From positions 17,304,447-17,368,446 of the forward strand of contig OX421506.1 in assembly GCA_949126835.1 (NCBI GenBank): a DNA stretch of 64,000 nucleotides, read 5' to 3'. Source of the stretch: Anisus vortex (Eukaryota > Mollusca > Gastropoda > Planorbidae). How positions within the stretch are numbered: position 1 is the first letter of the stretch; each line of letters opens with the position of its first letter. The notes below the pieces were generated by a model. It ran no database searches and had not been told where the DNA came from. It saw nothing but the letters and a program-made list of their open reading frames with translations. Below, piece after piece: positions 40,569 through 50,823 of this stretch. Both the position numbers and the translations under genes were made by a program.

Positions 40569-43268
40569 ATGGAATTTATTGAAAATCCAGAAGAAGAAGT
40601 TCTGAAAACTTTATCAATAAAGAAGTTAAAAGAGATCGCTGAGATCTTAAAGATAGAAGTTACTGAGACTACACCATCGAGGACTGTGTTGACACAGCAG
40701 ATAAAAGATGTGTTGATTGCGAGTGGCAAGTTGAAAGTAGAATCAAGCGCGGAGGGATATCAAGTTGAAGGTCAGACGTCGAAATCTATGTCAGAACAGT
40801 TTAGATTTCAGTTAGAAATAAAACGGATGGAAATGGAGATGGAACAAAGACGTCTAGAAAGTCAGGAAAGAATAGAGCTAGCGAAGATAGGAGCTACTAA
40901 AAAAGAATCTCATAATGATGTAGAGATGGCCAGATGGAAAAAGCTAGTCCCTACCTACATTGATAAAGAAAGTGAAATAGCTAATTTCTTCCAGACCTTT
41001 GAAATTTCTTGCAGAGATTTTAAGTTCCCAGAAGATAAATGGGGAATATTAGTCAGAACAGCTTTTACTCAGGGAAGGGCAAGAGATTGTGTTCTATTGT
41101 TAAAAGAGGAGCATTTGAATGATTATGAAATCATCAAAGATTCTGTACTGAAAGCGTACAACCAGATACCGGAAAGTTATCGGAAAAGGTTCCGTCAGTA
41201 TACAATGTCCCCTTACCAAACACACTTAGACTTCCTTCGAGCAGAAGAAAAGTTACTGGATCAGTGGATAAAATCCAGAAATATCTCCACATTAAAAGAA
41301 ATGAAAGATATCATTCTTTTAGAGGATTTTATTAACAAAGTGAGGCCGGATATAAGAATGTATTTATCCGAGCGTGATATCACTGACCCACATAAGGCTG
41401 CTGATTTAGCTGAACAGTATACACTGTGTCATAGAACAGCTGATGGAAAGAATTTTAATAGGGCACAACGGCAAGCAGAAAACACACCACAACAACATCG
41501 TGAAAAAGAGCATTTTGTGAAACAAAATGATGTTAATAAGAAACCTGTCAACAAAAACGTCCAATGTACTTTTTGTAAAAGAACAGGACATAGCATTGAA
41601 GACTGTTGGAGCATAAGGAAAGATAAAAGACCTAACAAAGTGGTCATGTGTGCAAGCCATAAACCAATACAGAATGTACAAGAAAGCGAAAATACAAACG
41701 AACTGAATTCGAAGAAAGATTCTTCTAAACCAGAAACACTGAGGGTGGATTTGCCTGAGAGCAAAAGTCAGAAGGTAGAGAAATCTACAACTGAAGATAA
41801 TGAGGATAAATATCCTGATTATAAATACAGAATGGCTACTATTGGATTGGTTGTCCAAGTCCACAGAGACGAAAAAGTAGACCAAAGTATTTTTGACTCG
41901 AACAAGAGTCTGAAGTCATCGAAAGATGAAACAACACCCGAAAGTCATGGTCAAGGGAAGAATAAAATTGACACAGAGACCCTGTGCAGTTTTCAACCGT
42001 TCATTAGTGAAGGTTGTGTGGCCTTACAAAAGGAAGGACCACTGAAGTCCGTAAGAATATTACGAGACACAGGAGCATCATTAACACTGCTGCTTAAAGA
42101 TGTATTACCATTGAATGTGAATACATTGACAGGACAGACTGTCCTATTGAGAGGTTTTGAATGGAAAGAAGTAATACCTCTACATAGGATATACCTCGCA
42201 TCTGACTTGGTGACAGGATATGTGACAGTTGGAGTAATATCAAAACTTCCTGTTGAGGGCATATCCGTTATCCTAGCAAATGATTTGGCAAAAGGGAGGG
42301 TGAGACCTGAACTGATTGTGAAGGAAAATCCCGACCCTAGTCCTATTGTGGAGACAGGAAAAGAAAAAGAACTTTATCCTGTAGGTGATGTCATAAATGG
42401 TATGACACCACAGAAAAAGAAAGAAGAAATTATCTCACCAGAAAAGGAAAAGAAAGAAGAAATTCTCCCACGAGAGAAGAAAGGGGAAGAAGAAGTGGAA
42501 CTTGATACTACTATTTTCTCCATGATTGAAGATTGTCCGAAAGGAAATCAATCAAAGAAGTCATCACAAAATGAATTGATTGCTGAACAGAGAGTAGACC
42601 CAGAGTTGCTACAGTTGCATGAGAAAGCTGTCGACGAGAAAGAAAATCCTACTACTGATGTCTATGAACAGATAGACCACAGCATGAACAAACAACAATG
42701 CAAACCTGCAGTTGCCGGTACAGATGAAGATTTGAGGAGCATCACTGAAGAAACGAGTGCGGAGAGCTGGACCGAAACTACCAAAAGCTATGGGTTACCA
42801 CAATCCATACCGACAGATCAAAGGACCAACTTCGCCCCGGAACTCTTCAATCCAGTCCTAAAGAACTTATGCCTGGAGCAGGAGATGTCAACTGAATCAC
42901 ATCCGGAAAGTCGAGGAGCCTATGGACCAATCTTTGGACCCACTGTCCGAGGACCACTCAAACTACTTCAAGAGGAATGGCAGACCGAATTGGACCTCCT
43001 TGGGCTGATCAAGTACCTAGATAAGTACATAATTTTTTTGTCTAACATAACTGTTTTTGTTAGAAAAAAATTGTACACTGCTCACATGCAGATGCCATTG
43101 TTGTGTGATGAAAGAAAGGCAAAAATATTATATCATTTGAAAATGATAAAGCCTTACCTTCTGAAAACAATTGGAATAAGCTTGATGTTGTTAACATTGT
43201 TACTCTTAATTGTAAAATTTATGCCTGGAGTACAGGATGAATTGAATGACAAATTCACTGATAGTTAG
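40569..43268 (+). CDS. Gag-protease-(integrase remnant) protein of element 2
   Basis: 899 aa, intact. Residues 1-50 look SAP-like (IKKLKEIAEILKIEV). Residues 75-110 are coiled coil and 115-290 are capsid-like (YIDKESEIANFFQTFEISCR; LLDQWIKSRNI). The CCHC knuckle CTFCKRTGHSIEDC starts at 333 and a retropepsin DTG lies at 500-502. A Lys/Glu-rich linker follows (about 600-640). Integrase remnants come next: IPTDQRTNFAPELF (around the second catalytic D), then STESHPESRGA and VRGPLKLLQEEWQ, joined with material missing between them. The C terminus has a hydrophobic run TIGISLMLLTLLLLIVKF (about 867-884), a likely membrane segment not normal for Ty3 gag-pol. RT, RNase H and the first integrase Asp are missing. 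Confidence 0.88.
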   Translation: MEFIENPEEEVLKTLSIKKLKEIAEILKIEVTETTPSRTVLTQQIKDVLIASGKLKVESSAEGYQVEGQTSKSMSEQFRFQLEIKRMEMEMEQRRLESQERIELAKIGATKKESHNDVEMARWKKLVPTYIDKESEIANFFQTFEISCRDFKFPEDKWGILVRTAFTQGRARDCVLLLKEEHLNDYEIIKDSVLKAYNQIPESYRKRFRQYTMSPYQTHLDFLRAEEKLLDQWIKSRNISTLKEMKDIILLEDFINKVRPDIRMYLSERDITDPHKAADLAEQYTLCHRTADGKNFNRAQRQAENTPQQHREKEHFVKQNDVNKKPVNKNVQCTFCKRTGHSIEDCWSIRKDKRPNKVVMCASHKPIQNVQESENTNELNSKKDSSKPETLRVDLPESKSQKVEKSTTEDNEDKYPDYKYRMATIGLVVQVHRDEKVDQSIFDSNKSLKSSKDETTPESHGQGKNKIDTETLCSFQPFISEGCVALQKEGPLKSVRILRDTGASLTLLLKDVLPLNVNTLTGQTVLLRGFEWKEVIPLHRIYLASDLVTGYVTVGVISKLPVEGISVILANDLAKGRVRPELIVKENPDPSPIVETGKEKELYPVGDVINGMTPQKKKEEIISPEKEKKEEILPREKKGEEEVELDTTIFSMIEDCPKGNQSKKSSQNELIAEQRVDPELLQLHEKAVDEKENPTTDVYEQIDHSMNKQQCKPAVAGTDEDLRSITEETSAESWTETTKSYGLPQSIPTDQRTNFAPELFNPVLKNLCLEQEMSTESHPESRGAYGPIFGPTVRGPLKLLQEEWQTELDLLGLIKYLDKYIIFLSNITVFVRKKLYTAHMQMPLLCDERKAKILYHLKMIKPYLLKTIGISLMLLTLLLLIVKFMPGVQDELNDKFTDS

Positions 43269-45416
43269 TTACCAAACTTACTATTTTAAAACTAAAACCC
43301 TTACTTGTGAAGAAAAAGGAATGAGTAAAAGTATTGTTAGAGTAAATATCATTATAGTGTGATATTTCTAAACATTTAAAATAATTGCTATAAGAGAAAA
43401 AGATCAGTTTTATCCGCAGAATTGGTTTCTAAATCAGAGGACATTATAAATGTGGACTGATTATAAGATATGTTTGAGAATCTCTGGAAATGATAATTGA
43501 AACATTTGGCAGAGAGGATAATTTGATTGAAAAAGATGTAAATGATTTTGAGAAAAGAGAATTTTCTATCACTAAAGTATTGAGAAATGTTTTATGATTG
43601 TACTATGGATTTATTTTATCATGTACTGTTGTTGAAATAATTGCACTGAGTCAGGATGCAAATTTCTTCTATGTGAATTTATTCATTTGTTCTATTATCA
43701 TTGAATGTATGATAATGTAGGGTAAAAATAGTTGCAGCAAGACAGAACTATGACTAACAAGAATTCCAAGAAATGTATTATATATGATTTTTCACTTTTA
43801 GGATACTGTTACATGAAAAGCAGATCAAAAGTAGAAACTAATAAAACTTATCCTTGTTTTGTATAAATTTAGGATATGTGCCACTGACTTGACACTGTAA
43901 ACCAGAATGATTGAGAATTTCATGGTTGAGAATTTATAATGTTGACATACCAATGTTCAACAAATGTATTATTAATTAAGGATTTCATGTCAAGATTGTA
44001 AAACTAATCTATTTTTTTTTTCTGTATGAGTTAAAATAGATTGAATGAATTGTATTGACAAGCAAAAGACTGGGTAGACCTGAACACTGTGAAAGTAACA
44101 GGAGAACCTAGAATCTATGAATAATGAATAAAACCTTTATGGAAAATGGAAAAGAGCAATGTACACCACTGAAAAGATTGGAAATGGAATGTTTTACCAC
44201 AACAGTCAAACCAGCAGTTGTTTTGTACATAAATTGTTACATTGATTTCTCTCTGAAAAAAATTAATAGTAGCCTATGCTTAACTCTTTTCTACTTCAAT
44301 AATCTTGTATTTGAAATGTCTTTAATGTAATTAAAAGAAAATAAGTACTTACTATTTAGTACTAAGATTGTATGAAGATAATATAATCTGCTTTGATTGA
44401 TAGTTAATTAAGTAAATTAACCAAAATTGTTTCAAGTAAATCCATGTCTGCATGAAAGATAGAATGTTTCAATGTGAACTCTTTTAAAAAGAAAATAATG
44501 ACGTCGAAAGGTCAGGGTAAAATGAAAGATTGAAATATTTTTAATGAAATTTTTGCTATAAACTATTTTAATTCGTGAACAGACTATGTTTAATGTTCTC
44601 AAAATAACATAAATGAATTTAATTTTGAGATAATGGTTGTTAAATAATGCTCATTTAGTCAAGATAACGTTTTGGTCGCGTAGAGATTTTGACCTAAGCG
44701 GTGATGAGGTAGAAATTTGCATAGCGATGTCAATATTGTTAGAATCAATTGGGAATGAGAGAGGAAAAAAGAGAGAGAGAAAGGCGGAATTGACCTACAT
44801 TTTGGGTCGCGTCACCGACAGTTGTCTAATGTTGTCCAAGCCTACAGGCTGAAAAAAAAAATACTGTCGAGAAAATGATCGTGTTGTTGTGTAATTAGGT
44901 CAAGCCTAGTAGTATTTTTTTCATCAAGAGCGTTTTTTTTTTTTCTCCTTATGAAAAAAAATAAGTCGTGTCTGAATAGACATTAAGTGATTTTTCTTTT
45001 GTTGTTTGATTACAAATGTAAAAGATATTAGTTTATAATTAAATGGACGAGAGAGGTTTTTATTAACGTGGAATGTTCATGTAATAGAAGTTATTAACTT
45101 GTATTATATTATATCTATTAAGAATGATTATGTATTTTTCTTGTATACAAGATTTAGATAAACAATTTAATTGTCCATTGTTTTGAATTAAAAATTGAAT
45201 GATTGAATGACTATAGTTAAGCCATTTGATAAGATGAATTTATATTGCATATATTATTATGTTATTGTTATCAGTTCGATTGAATTATTGGGATCGCCAA
45301 TTGAACTGTATTGTTTTTCCCGGAATATTTTCTTTTATAATTATTCCTTAAAATTAACATTTTTCGTATGGTTAAAATGTAAAGGAAATAATTATAAAGT
45401 TTTAGAAGGGGGGGGA
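43269..45416 (+). other. Non-coding 3' internal region of element 2
   Basis: About 2.1 kb, AT-rich. Small ORFs (44124-44330, 44637-44852) have no recognisable motif. It ends in 'agaagggggggggga'-like polypurine sequence directly before the 3' LTR. Confidence 0.6.
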
Positions 45417-46041
45417 TGTTACGAATATCGGTCATAAATGAATGACGTAGTAAGGCATTGACCTCTTAACAAGTGCGTATCAGAGTCCAAAGCGACCAAG
45501 GTTTGACCTTTATGCCCTGAGGGCAGTTTAAATAAAATAATTCGTTCAATCCCGTGGAAATTGGAGGATAATTCTGGATCGTAGTATTCTATAGAGAAAG
45601 AGGTTAAAATGCGTATTAAGACCCTGTAGAATCTTCGATGATCGTTTTCTTTGTAAAGTCCCGACCTCCTTAAAGTTAGTTCAGTTTAAACGTTTGTAGA
45701 GTGAAGTCGCTATATTCATTTGTATATTGTATGCCATTGTATTGAAACTTATGTTGCCATCAGTTGATGAAGTTTATTGATCGTTTATATTGAGTCTACA
45801 ATTTAAATAAAATTGTTTATTCAACAACTGGAGTTGTTTGATCTATCATTGTTGAGAAAGGTGTTGAAGATAATTATCACGAATATAACTACATTGCTGC
45901 ATAGACCTGTCAGTCAAGGAACCCCTAGCTTGGGCTACAGATTAGCAGAATCTAGAGACTTCTAATAAAGATACAACTATATTCATTGAATCCGATTTAA
46001 CGAGTCGTAATAATAATCATCACCTATAGAGGTCCATAACA
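45417..46041 (+). repeat. 3' LTR of element 2
   Basis: 625 bp, the same as the 5' LTR except for one missing A. Confidence 0.92.
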
Positions 46042-46159
46042 AAATTTAATTTGACAAAAACTATAGCTCCTATAAAAAATTCATCCTGTAACTATGATTA
46101 CTGTCATGTAATAAATGTATGTAAAAACATTCATAAAGATTGTTTCACAAATAAGGAAG

Positions 46160-46305
46160 TTAATACAAATATATGATACATAGATAGACGACAGATGATA
46201 CAAAGATAGATAAAGATAGAAATACGAAATATAGATAAATACATGATGGATAGATGATGGATAGATCGGCGATAGGTAAAAATATAATAGAGATAGATGA
46301 AACAT
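46160..46305. repeat. Degenerate GATA-type simple repeat
   Basis: Repeated 'gatagat', 'gatgatggatagat' and similar words between elements 2 and 3. A like stretch follows element 3 (52205-52290), consistent with element 3 having inserted into one GATA-rich tract. Confidence 0.6.
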
Positions 46306-46309
46306 AGAC
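46305..46309. repeat. Target site duplication TAGAC of element 3
   Basis: TAGAC precedes the 5' LTR and follows the 3' LTR at 52200-52204. Confidence 0.88.
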
Positions 46310-47638
46310 TGTCACGATTCTGGACTGAACCGTAACCGTATTAGCACTCATGGATAGATCATAGCGCAGAAGTAGTGTAGAACTAGAAACATAGGGTAGC
46401 GTAGAGTTAGATTAGGGAGTAGAAAAGTAGCCTGGAGCTATTACCCTCTCTCTCTCTCACGCAATAGAAACACCCCAACCACCCCTTCTCCTAACCTCTC
46501 TCTAACCCTCTCTACACTTTTTCATTCCCGAATTCAGAGTTGCTACTTGATTCAGCCAATTGGTATTACACTATTTGTATGTGTGATTGTATGTGTGTGT
46601 ATTCTTTAATGTATGTATATATATATATTCTATTATGCTGTCAATTATGATTCATGTTGTATTTGGATAGTAACTACTCATTTATTTTGCTAAACTCAGC
46701 ATACACGTAAAACCCCCACCCACCTGTAGAAACCCCCACCCACCTGTAGACACCCCCACCCACTGCTACACCTTTTTCATTATCTCCCCTCTTCGTCCCT
46801 ACTCAGCGCCCGTGGGCATAGCCCTTGATCCACTCGTCGTAGTGACATCTGGAGCCAAGCGTCTCGCACATACGAGAGCGCCCCGGGCTGCACTCGACCA
46901 GAACCAATATAGACAGGTACATCAAGGGAGATAAGTCATTATCTTATCCTTTGTATCTCCGTATACGTCTACCCACCCCCCCCTTTCCCCCTGGGCCCCA
47001 CCCCGCAAAAGTCGGCGGTACTAATTGTTCACCTACACCCACTCCTAATTCCCCCCCCCCCCACCCAATAGTCAATCCTTTATGCAAGTATATTTCAAAC
47101 CAGCCAACCAGAACATATGTAATTCTAAACTAATGTAGCTATCCAATCAAATTGACCACTGATCACGTGACTAAAATGCACGAAAGCGCGCTTAACTAGT
47201 TTTAGGGCACTTCGGCTCAAGCGTGAGGCGGAGAAGGTTGTTCGATTCTAGCCTCCACTTATTCAGTTTGTTCCATAGGATATACAGCCTGCTTCGTTTG
47301 CGTAATGTTGGACAACCTAGCAGTACCATGTGTTGAGTGTTAACTGAAGCCTGTGCAAATTCGTATATGTATCTTGCCATTGAGTGAAGAATTGAAATGA
47401 TAATAAACACCTGAACTTAACCAGCGATTTATTTGCCTACTTAGAACTATCTGTTGTGTCCGTCATAATATCTAACGAGCCAAAGAGAGAAATAATATTT
47501 ATTCCAGGGCGATTCCAGTCACGGTAATTCATACCCCACGACGACCTGCCACTACTACCCCCTCACCTGCGACTCCACACCCCTGTCATTGTCCAGCTTC
47601 TGCCAGGTTGATGTCCTAATCGTCAACACATCCTGACA
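46310..47638 (+). repeat. 5' LTR of element 3
   Basis: 1329 bp. Contains a short tandem array AAACCCCCACCCACCTGTAG (46710-46765) and poly-C runs. Confidence 0.9.
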
Positions 47639-48503
47639 AAGTGGGGACCTCGCCGCGGGATCCTGAACTCAAGCCGTTCAGTGCACTAACAACAGCAATC
47701 AACCCGAGGACCACGCCGTTACTGAAACCGACCCTGGATTGGGGGCTCATCTCTCTACAACACGAAGACTCTAAGCAGCAAACAGATCCGCCACCTCAAA
47801 CGCAAGCCAAAACACCTTATTGAGCCAAACTCGTCACCCCACGCCACCTGCGCCACCCCAAACACGCCAGAAACCAGACTCGCCACCCCAACGCCAACCA
47901 AGGCACCCATTACGTCAGATTCGCCACTCTAAGCAATCTACGTCACCCCACATACACCAGCAGCCAGATTCGTCGCCCTACGCCACCTGCGCCACCCGTT
48001 AAGCCAGATTCGCCACCCCAACAGCCAGATCGTCACCCCAGATACTCCAGCAGCCAGATTCGCCACCCCAACCGCCAGATCGTCACCTGAGACACCGCAC
48101 CGACGTGCCTGCCCAACAACTATCAACCCAGAGAACCCGAGAACCGCCATCAACCTCCCCTAAGGAACCTCCATAGTTCCCGGTAACCAAACCCGGGAAA
48201 ATAGACAATAACGCTATACACTATCTAGTCCCGGCACGGGGAAAAAGAACTTCTCACTATACCGAAGCTACCCGCAACCAACAGAGCGCCAAGCTCCATA
48301 CCAAAAACGATAACTTTGTGATTGGATACGTGTGTATTGTGTATAATATGTGTGAAATTCTAGGAATAGCGGTTCCGGTGAGTACCATTTTGAGCTGTAT
48401 TATATTAGATAAACTCTGAACCCCAACCCCTCTTACATTCCCTCTCTCTATCTCGTCATATCTCTGTCCGTTTACTGCCTTACTCTCGCCTTACTCTGTC
48501 ACT
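47639..48503 (+). other. Leader of element 3 with tandem repeats and putative primer site
   Basis: TGGGGACCTCGCCGCGGGAT begins three bases after the LTR and is the likely primer-binding site (tRNA unassigned). From about 47830 to 48090 degenerate copies of CCAGATTCGCCACCCCAA and GCCACC words form a tandem array. The 60-aa frames across it are products of the repeat. Confidence 0.6.
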
Positions 48504-50570
48504 ATGGCTGAAGGTGTACTATTGCGTAAGCAGCTGAGAGAAGAGGCTATAGCTATAGACTACAGTGACGGAGACGTCATTAAATACGTAGTTGAACAAG
48601 TAGCGGCCCATGAGGCAAAAGCAGAGAAGCTTAGACTAGATCAACTAGATAGAGAAGAGAAACTTAGAGTAGAGCAGAGAGAAGAGAAACTTAGAATAGA
48701 GCAGAGAGAAGAGAAACTTAGAGTAGAGCAGAGAGAAGAGAAGCTTAGAGTAGAGCAGAGAGAAGAGAAACTTAGAGGAGAAGCAGAGAAACTTAGAGTA
48801 GAACAGTTAGCTAGGGAGGACACACTTAGGTTAGAACAATTAGCTAGGGAAGAGAGAGTTAGAGAAGAAAATAGGCTAGATGAGGAGGCACGCAGGACAC
48901 ATGAATTCAGACTAGCTGAATTAGCCGCAAGCACTAGGCCCCCGGACAACAGCGACAACCCAAACTCCCCCTCGTCATTTAGCTCAGCAAACCCCAGCAA
49001 CCATCCCGTCCCCCAACATGCTTCTCTATGGACTGAAGTTCACGACCCCCGACTAGAACAGTTCGACATTTACCTCCGACGGTTTAGCGACTGTATGGAG
49101 TTAAATGAGGTCCCCCCAGAATTACATTGTAGAATCCTCGTCTCCTCTCTGAGAGGAGAGGATTACGAGACTTATTGTAAACTGGCCCCAGAAGACAGGG
49201 AGTCGTGCGTTGCACTGAAAAACGCGCTGCTAAATCGCCACCAGTTACACTGGTCCCACTACCTGAAGAAGTTTCGGTCGTCCACGCTACGACTGGGGGA
49301 AAATTATACCCAATTCGCGGAGCGAATACAATCTTACCTACTCAAGTGGGTTGAGTTAGGCAATATCGAGCAGTCATTCGACGGTATGGTCACCCTCGTA
49401 ATGACTGAGCAAATAGAGTCACAAATGACACCTAAGCTTAAGGCCTTCCTCATTCAACACGGGATCGAAGGGTTACCCTCCTCTCTGCAGGGCGCAGATA
49501 GATTTCTACAAGCAGACGTAATAGCGTCATCCTCCCGCCCAGGACACCCACAGCCGCACCGACCTTACGGGGACAACCACCGCGTCAACCATCCCCCTCA
49601 ATCAGCCGCTCCCCAGCCACACACGCCCCACCACGGGCGACCTCGTCCTCACAACCCACGCGGAGACCACCGCCACACCAGACCCACCCCTCAGTTAGCA
49701 CACGACAGGAACAGACGCGACCCCACCCCCTATTTGGCCGCCGGTGCATTTTACACCACGACAGAACCCGTAAGCGCCGACCAGCAGTATACTAACGGTC
49801 CGGCAGGACAAGAAACAGAAGCCCCTCACCCCAACCACATAACCGAAACCACCGCCCCGTGGAATAGCCAGGAAATATATGGCGACTTGGATCAAGTCCA
49901 TCACGTATTTTCCATCTCCTCAGTAGACGGACCCCATGAACCCCGCCACAACTGTGTCGACGAGATAGTCCGAATCAATGGCCACCTTGGCTCTTGTACA
50001 TACGATTCCGGGCTTAGCTATGAGGCCCTAGTAACGGAATCAATGACCGACCCCCGCGACTACACAGGCCGCTATGTGCGAATCCAAGGGCCATCCCATG
50101 ACTCCCCCATCCTGCGTCTACCGACGGCAGTCGTACACATCGACTCTGCCTTTACAGCAGGCCCCATCGAAGCAGCCGTGATTAAAGACGGGAAAGTAGA
50201 CGTTCTACTAGGTAGGCCAATCGTAGGCAGACCACTCTCGCCCCGACCCACACAGGTGAGCCACGAGCCACCGCGCCCCACCCACAGTCCGATCCGCCCT
50301 CCCCAATTCGTGTCCATTAAAGACAGGCTCCGCAACGCAAAACTGCCCCAAACCAGAAGCGAGCTAAAGCGTATACTTCACGAGTTCAGTTACTATGAAA
50401 GGAATGCTATACGCGGCTTCCGGCAACTCGCAACGCCCTTATTCGATCTACTGAATGCTACCACACGTCCAAAATTACATTGGAATGAAAACGCCAGATT
50501 TGCTTTCGACCTGTTAAAGTGTTTCTTAGGTCGAAACCCATTTCGAGTCCACCCCGACGACGAGGATTAG
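48504..50570 (+). CDS. Gag-protease-like protein of element 3 with RT-thumb remnant
   Basis: 688 aa, intact. Residues 35-150 are a coiled coil made of tandem REEKLRVEQ units (about six). Capsid-like residues about 185-335 follow (FDIYLRRFSDCMELNEVPPE; YLLKWVELGNI). A His/Pro/Arg-rich linker (345-430) stands where a CCHC knuckle would be; no knuckle is visible. Protease-like CTYDSGLSYEALV has DSG at 501-503. The C-terminal 75 residues (PQTRSELKRILHEFSYYERN; LATPLFDLLN; AFDLLKCFLGRNP) match the RT thumb/connection of Ty3 elements, so nearly all of RT and everything after it are deleted. Codon use is GC-rich, unlike elements 1 and 2. Confidence 0.85.
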   Translation: MAEGVLLRKQLREEAIAIDYSDGDVIKYVVEQVAAHEAKAEKLRLDQLDREEKLRVEQREEKLRIEQREEKLRVEQREEKLRVEQREEKLRGEAEKLRVEQLAREDTLRLEQLAREERVREENRLDEEARRTHEFRLAELAASTRPPDNSDNPNSPSSFSSANPSNHPVPQHASLWTEVHDPRLEQFDIYLRRFSDCMELNEVPPELHCRILVSSLRGEDYETYCKLAPEDRESCVALKNALLNRHQLHWSHYLKKFRSSTLRLGENYTQFAERIQSYLLKWVELGNIEQSFDGMVTLVMTEQIESQMTPKLKAFLIQHGIEGLPSSLQGADRFLQADVIASSSRPGHPQPHRPYGDNHRVNHPPQSAAPQPHTPHHGRPRPHNPRGDHRHTRPTPQLAHDRNRRDPTPYLAAGAFYTTTEPVSADQQYTNGPAGQETEAPHPNHITETTAPWNSQEIYGDLDQVHHVFSISSVDGPHEPRHNCVDEIVRINGHLGSCTYDSGLSYEALVTESMTDPRDYTGRYVRIQGPSHDSPILRLPTAVVHIDSAFTAGPIEAAVIKDGKVDVLLGRPIVGRPLSPRPTQVSHEPPRPTHSPIRPPQFVSIKDRLRNAKLPQTRSELKRILHEFSYYERNAIRGFRQLATPLFDLLNATTRPKLHWNENARFAFDLLKCFLGRNPFRVHPDDED

Positions 50571-50823
50571 CGTTAACCCTAAACACCCGATGGGCGGGTA
50601 ACAATACAACCCAGCGCCATACTCGCCCCCCCCCCCAGAAGATAACTTAACGCGTCTCCTTGTTCCCTCCGACCCCTCCACGTCACAGACCCAACACGTG
50701 GACACGCCAAGATACCACTCGCAGATACTATCCCGGTACTCTCACTAAGATCCCATACCCCAGAGACAGTAATTTAGGTAGAAATCTTCTTTCTGAGTAG
50801 ATTCCCAAATTGCCTGGGTGAGT
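50571..50823 (+). other. 3' internal region of element 3
   Basis: C-rich, no ORF. 'attgcctgggtgagt' before the LTR may be a weak polypurine tract. Confidence 0.5.

Larger units (their letters stand above)
39778..46041 (+). mobile_element. Full-length LTR retrotransposon 2 (Ty3-like, internally deleted)
   Basis: A 6264-bp element with LTRs of 626 and 625 bp that differ, by eye, only by one A in a short run (CAAATCCC against CAATCCC). Ends TGTTA..TAACA, 4-bp duplication, tRNA-Pro-type primer site, 899-aa ORF, 2.1-kb non-coding 3' part and a G-rich purine tract. No RT or RNase H. The near-identical LTRs again point to recent movement by borrowed enzymes. It lies in the minus-strand CARD gene span, on the opposite strand. 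Confidence 0.92.

Noticed and set aside
41406..41885. 159-aa and 111-aa minus-strand ORFs opposite element 2's gag
   Set aside because: Antisense shadows of the 899-aa ORF, low complexity, no recognisable domain.
48641..49000. 119-aa minus-strand ORF of Ser/Leu repeats
   Set aside because: Antisense of the REEKLRVEQ repeat in element 3's ORF; repetition alone keeps the frame open.
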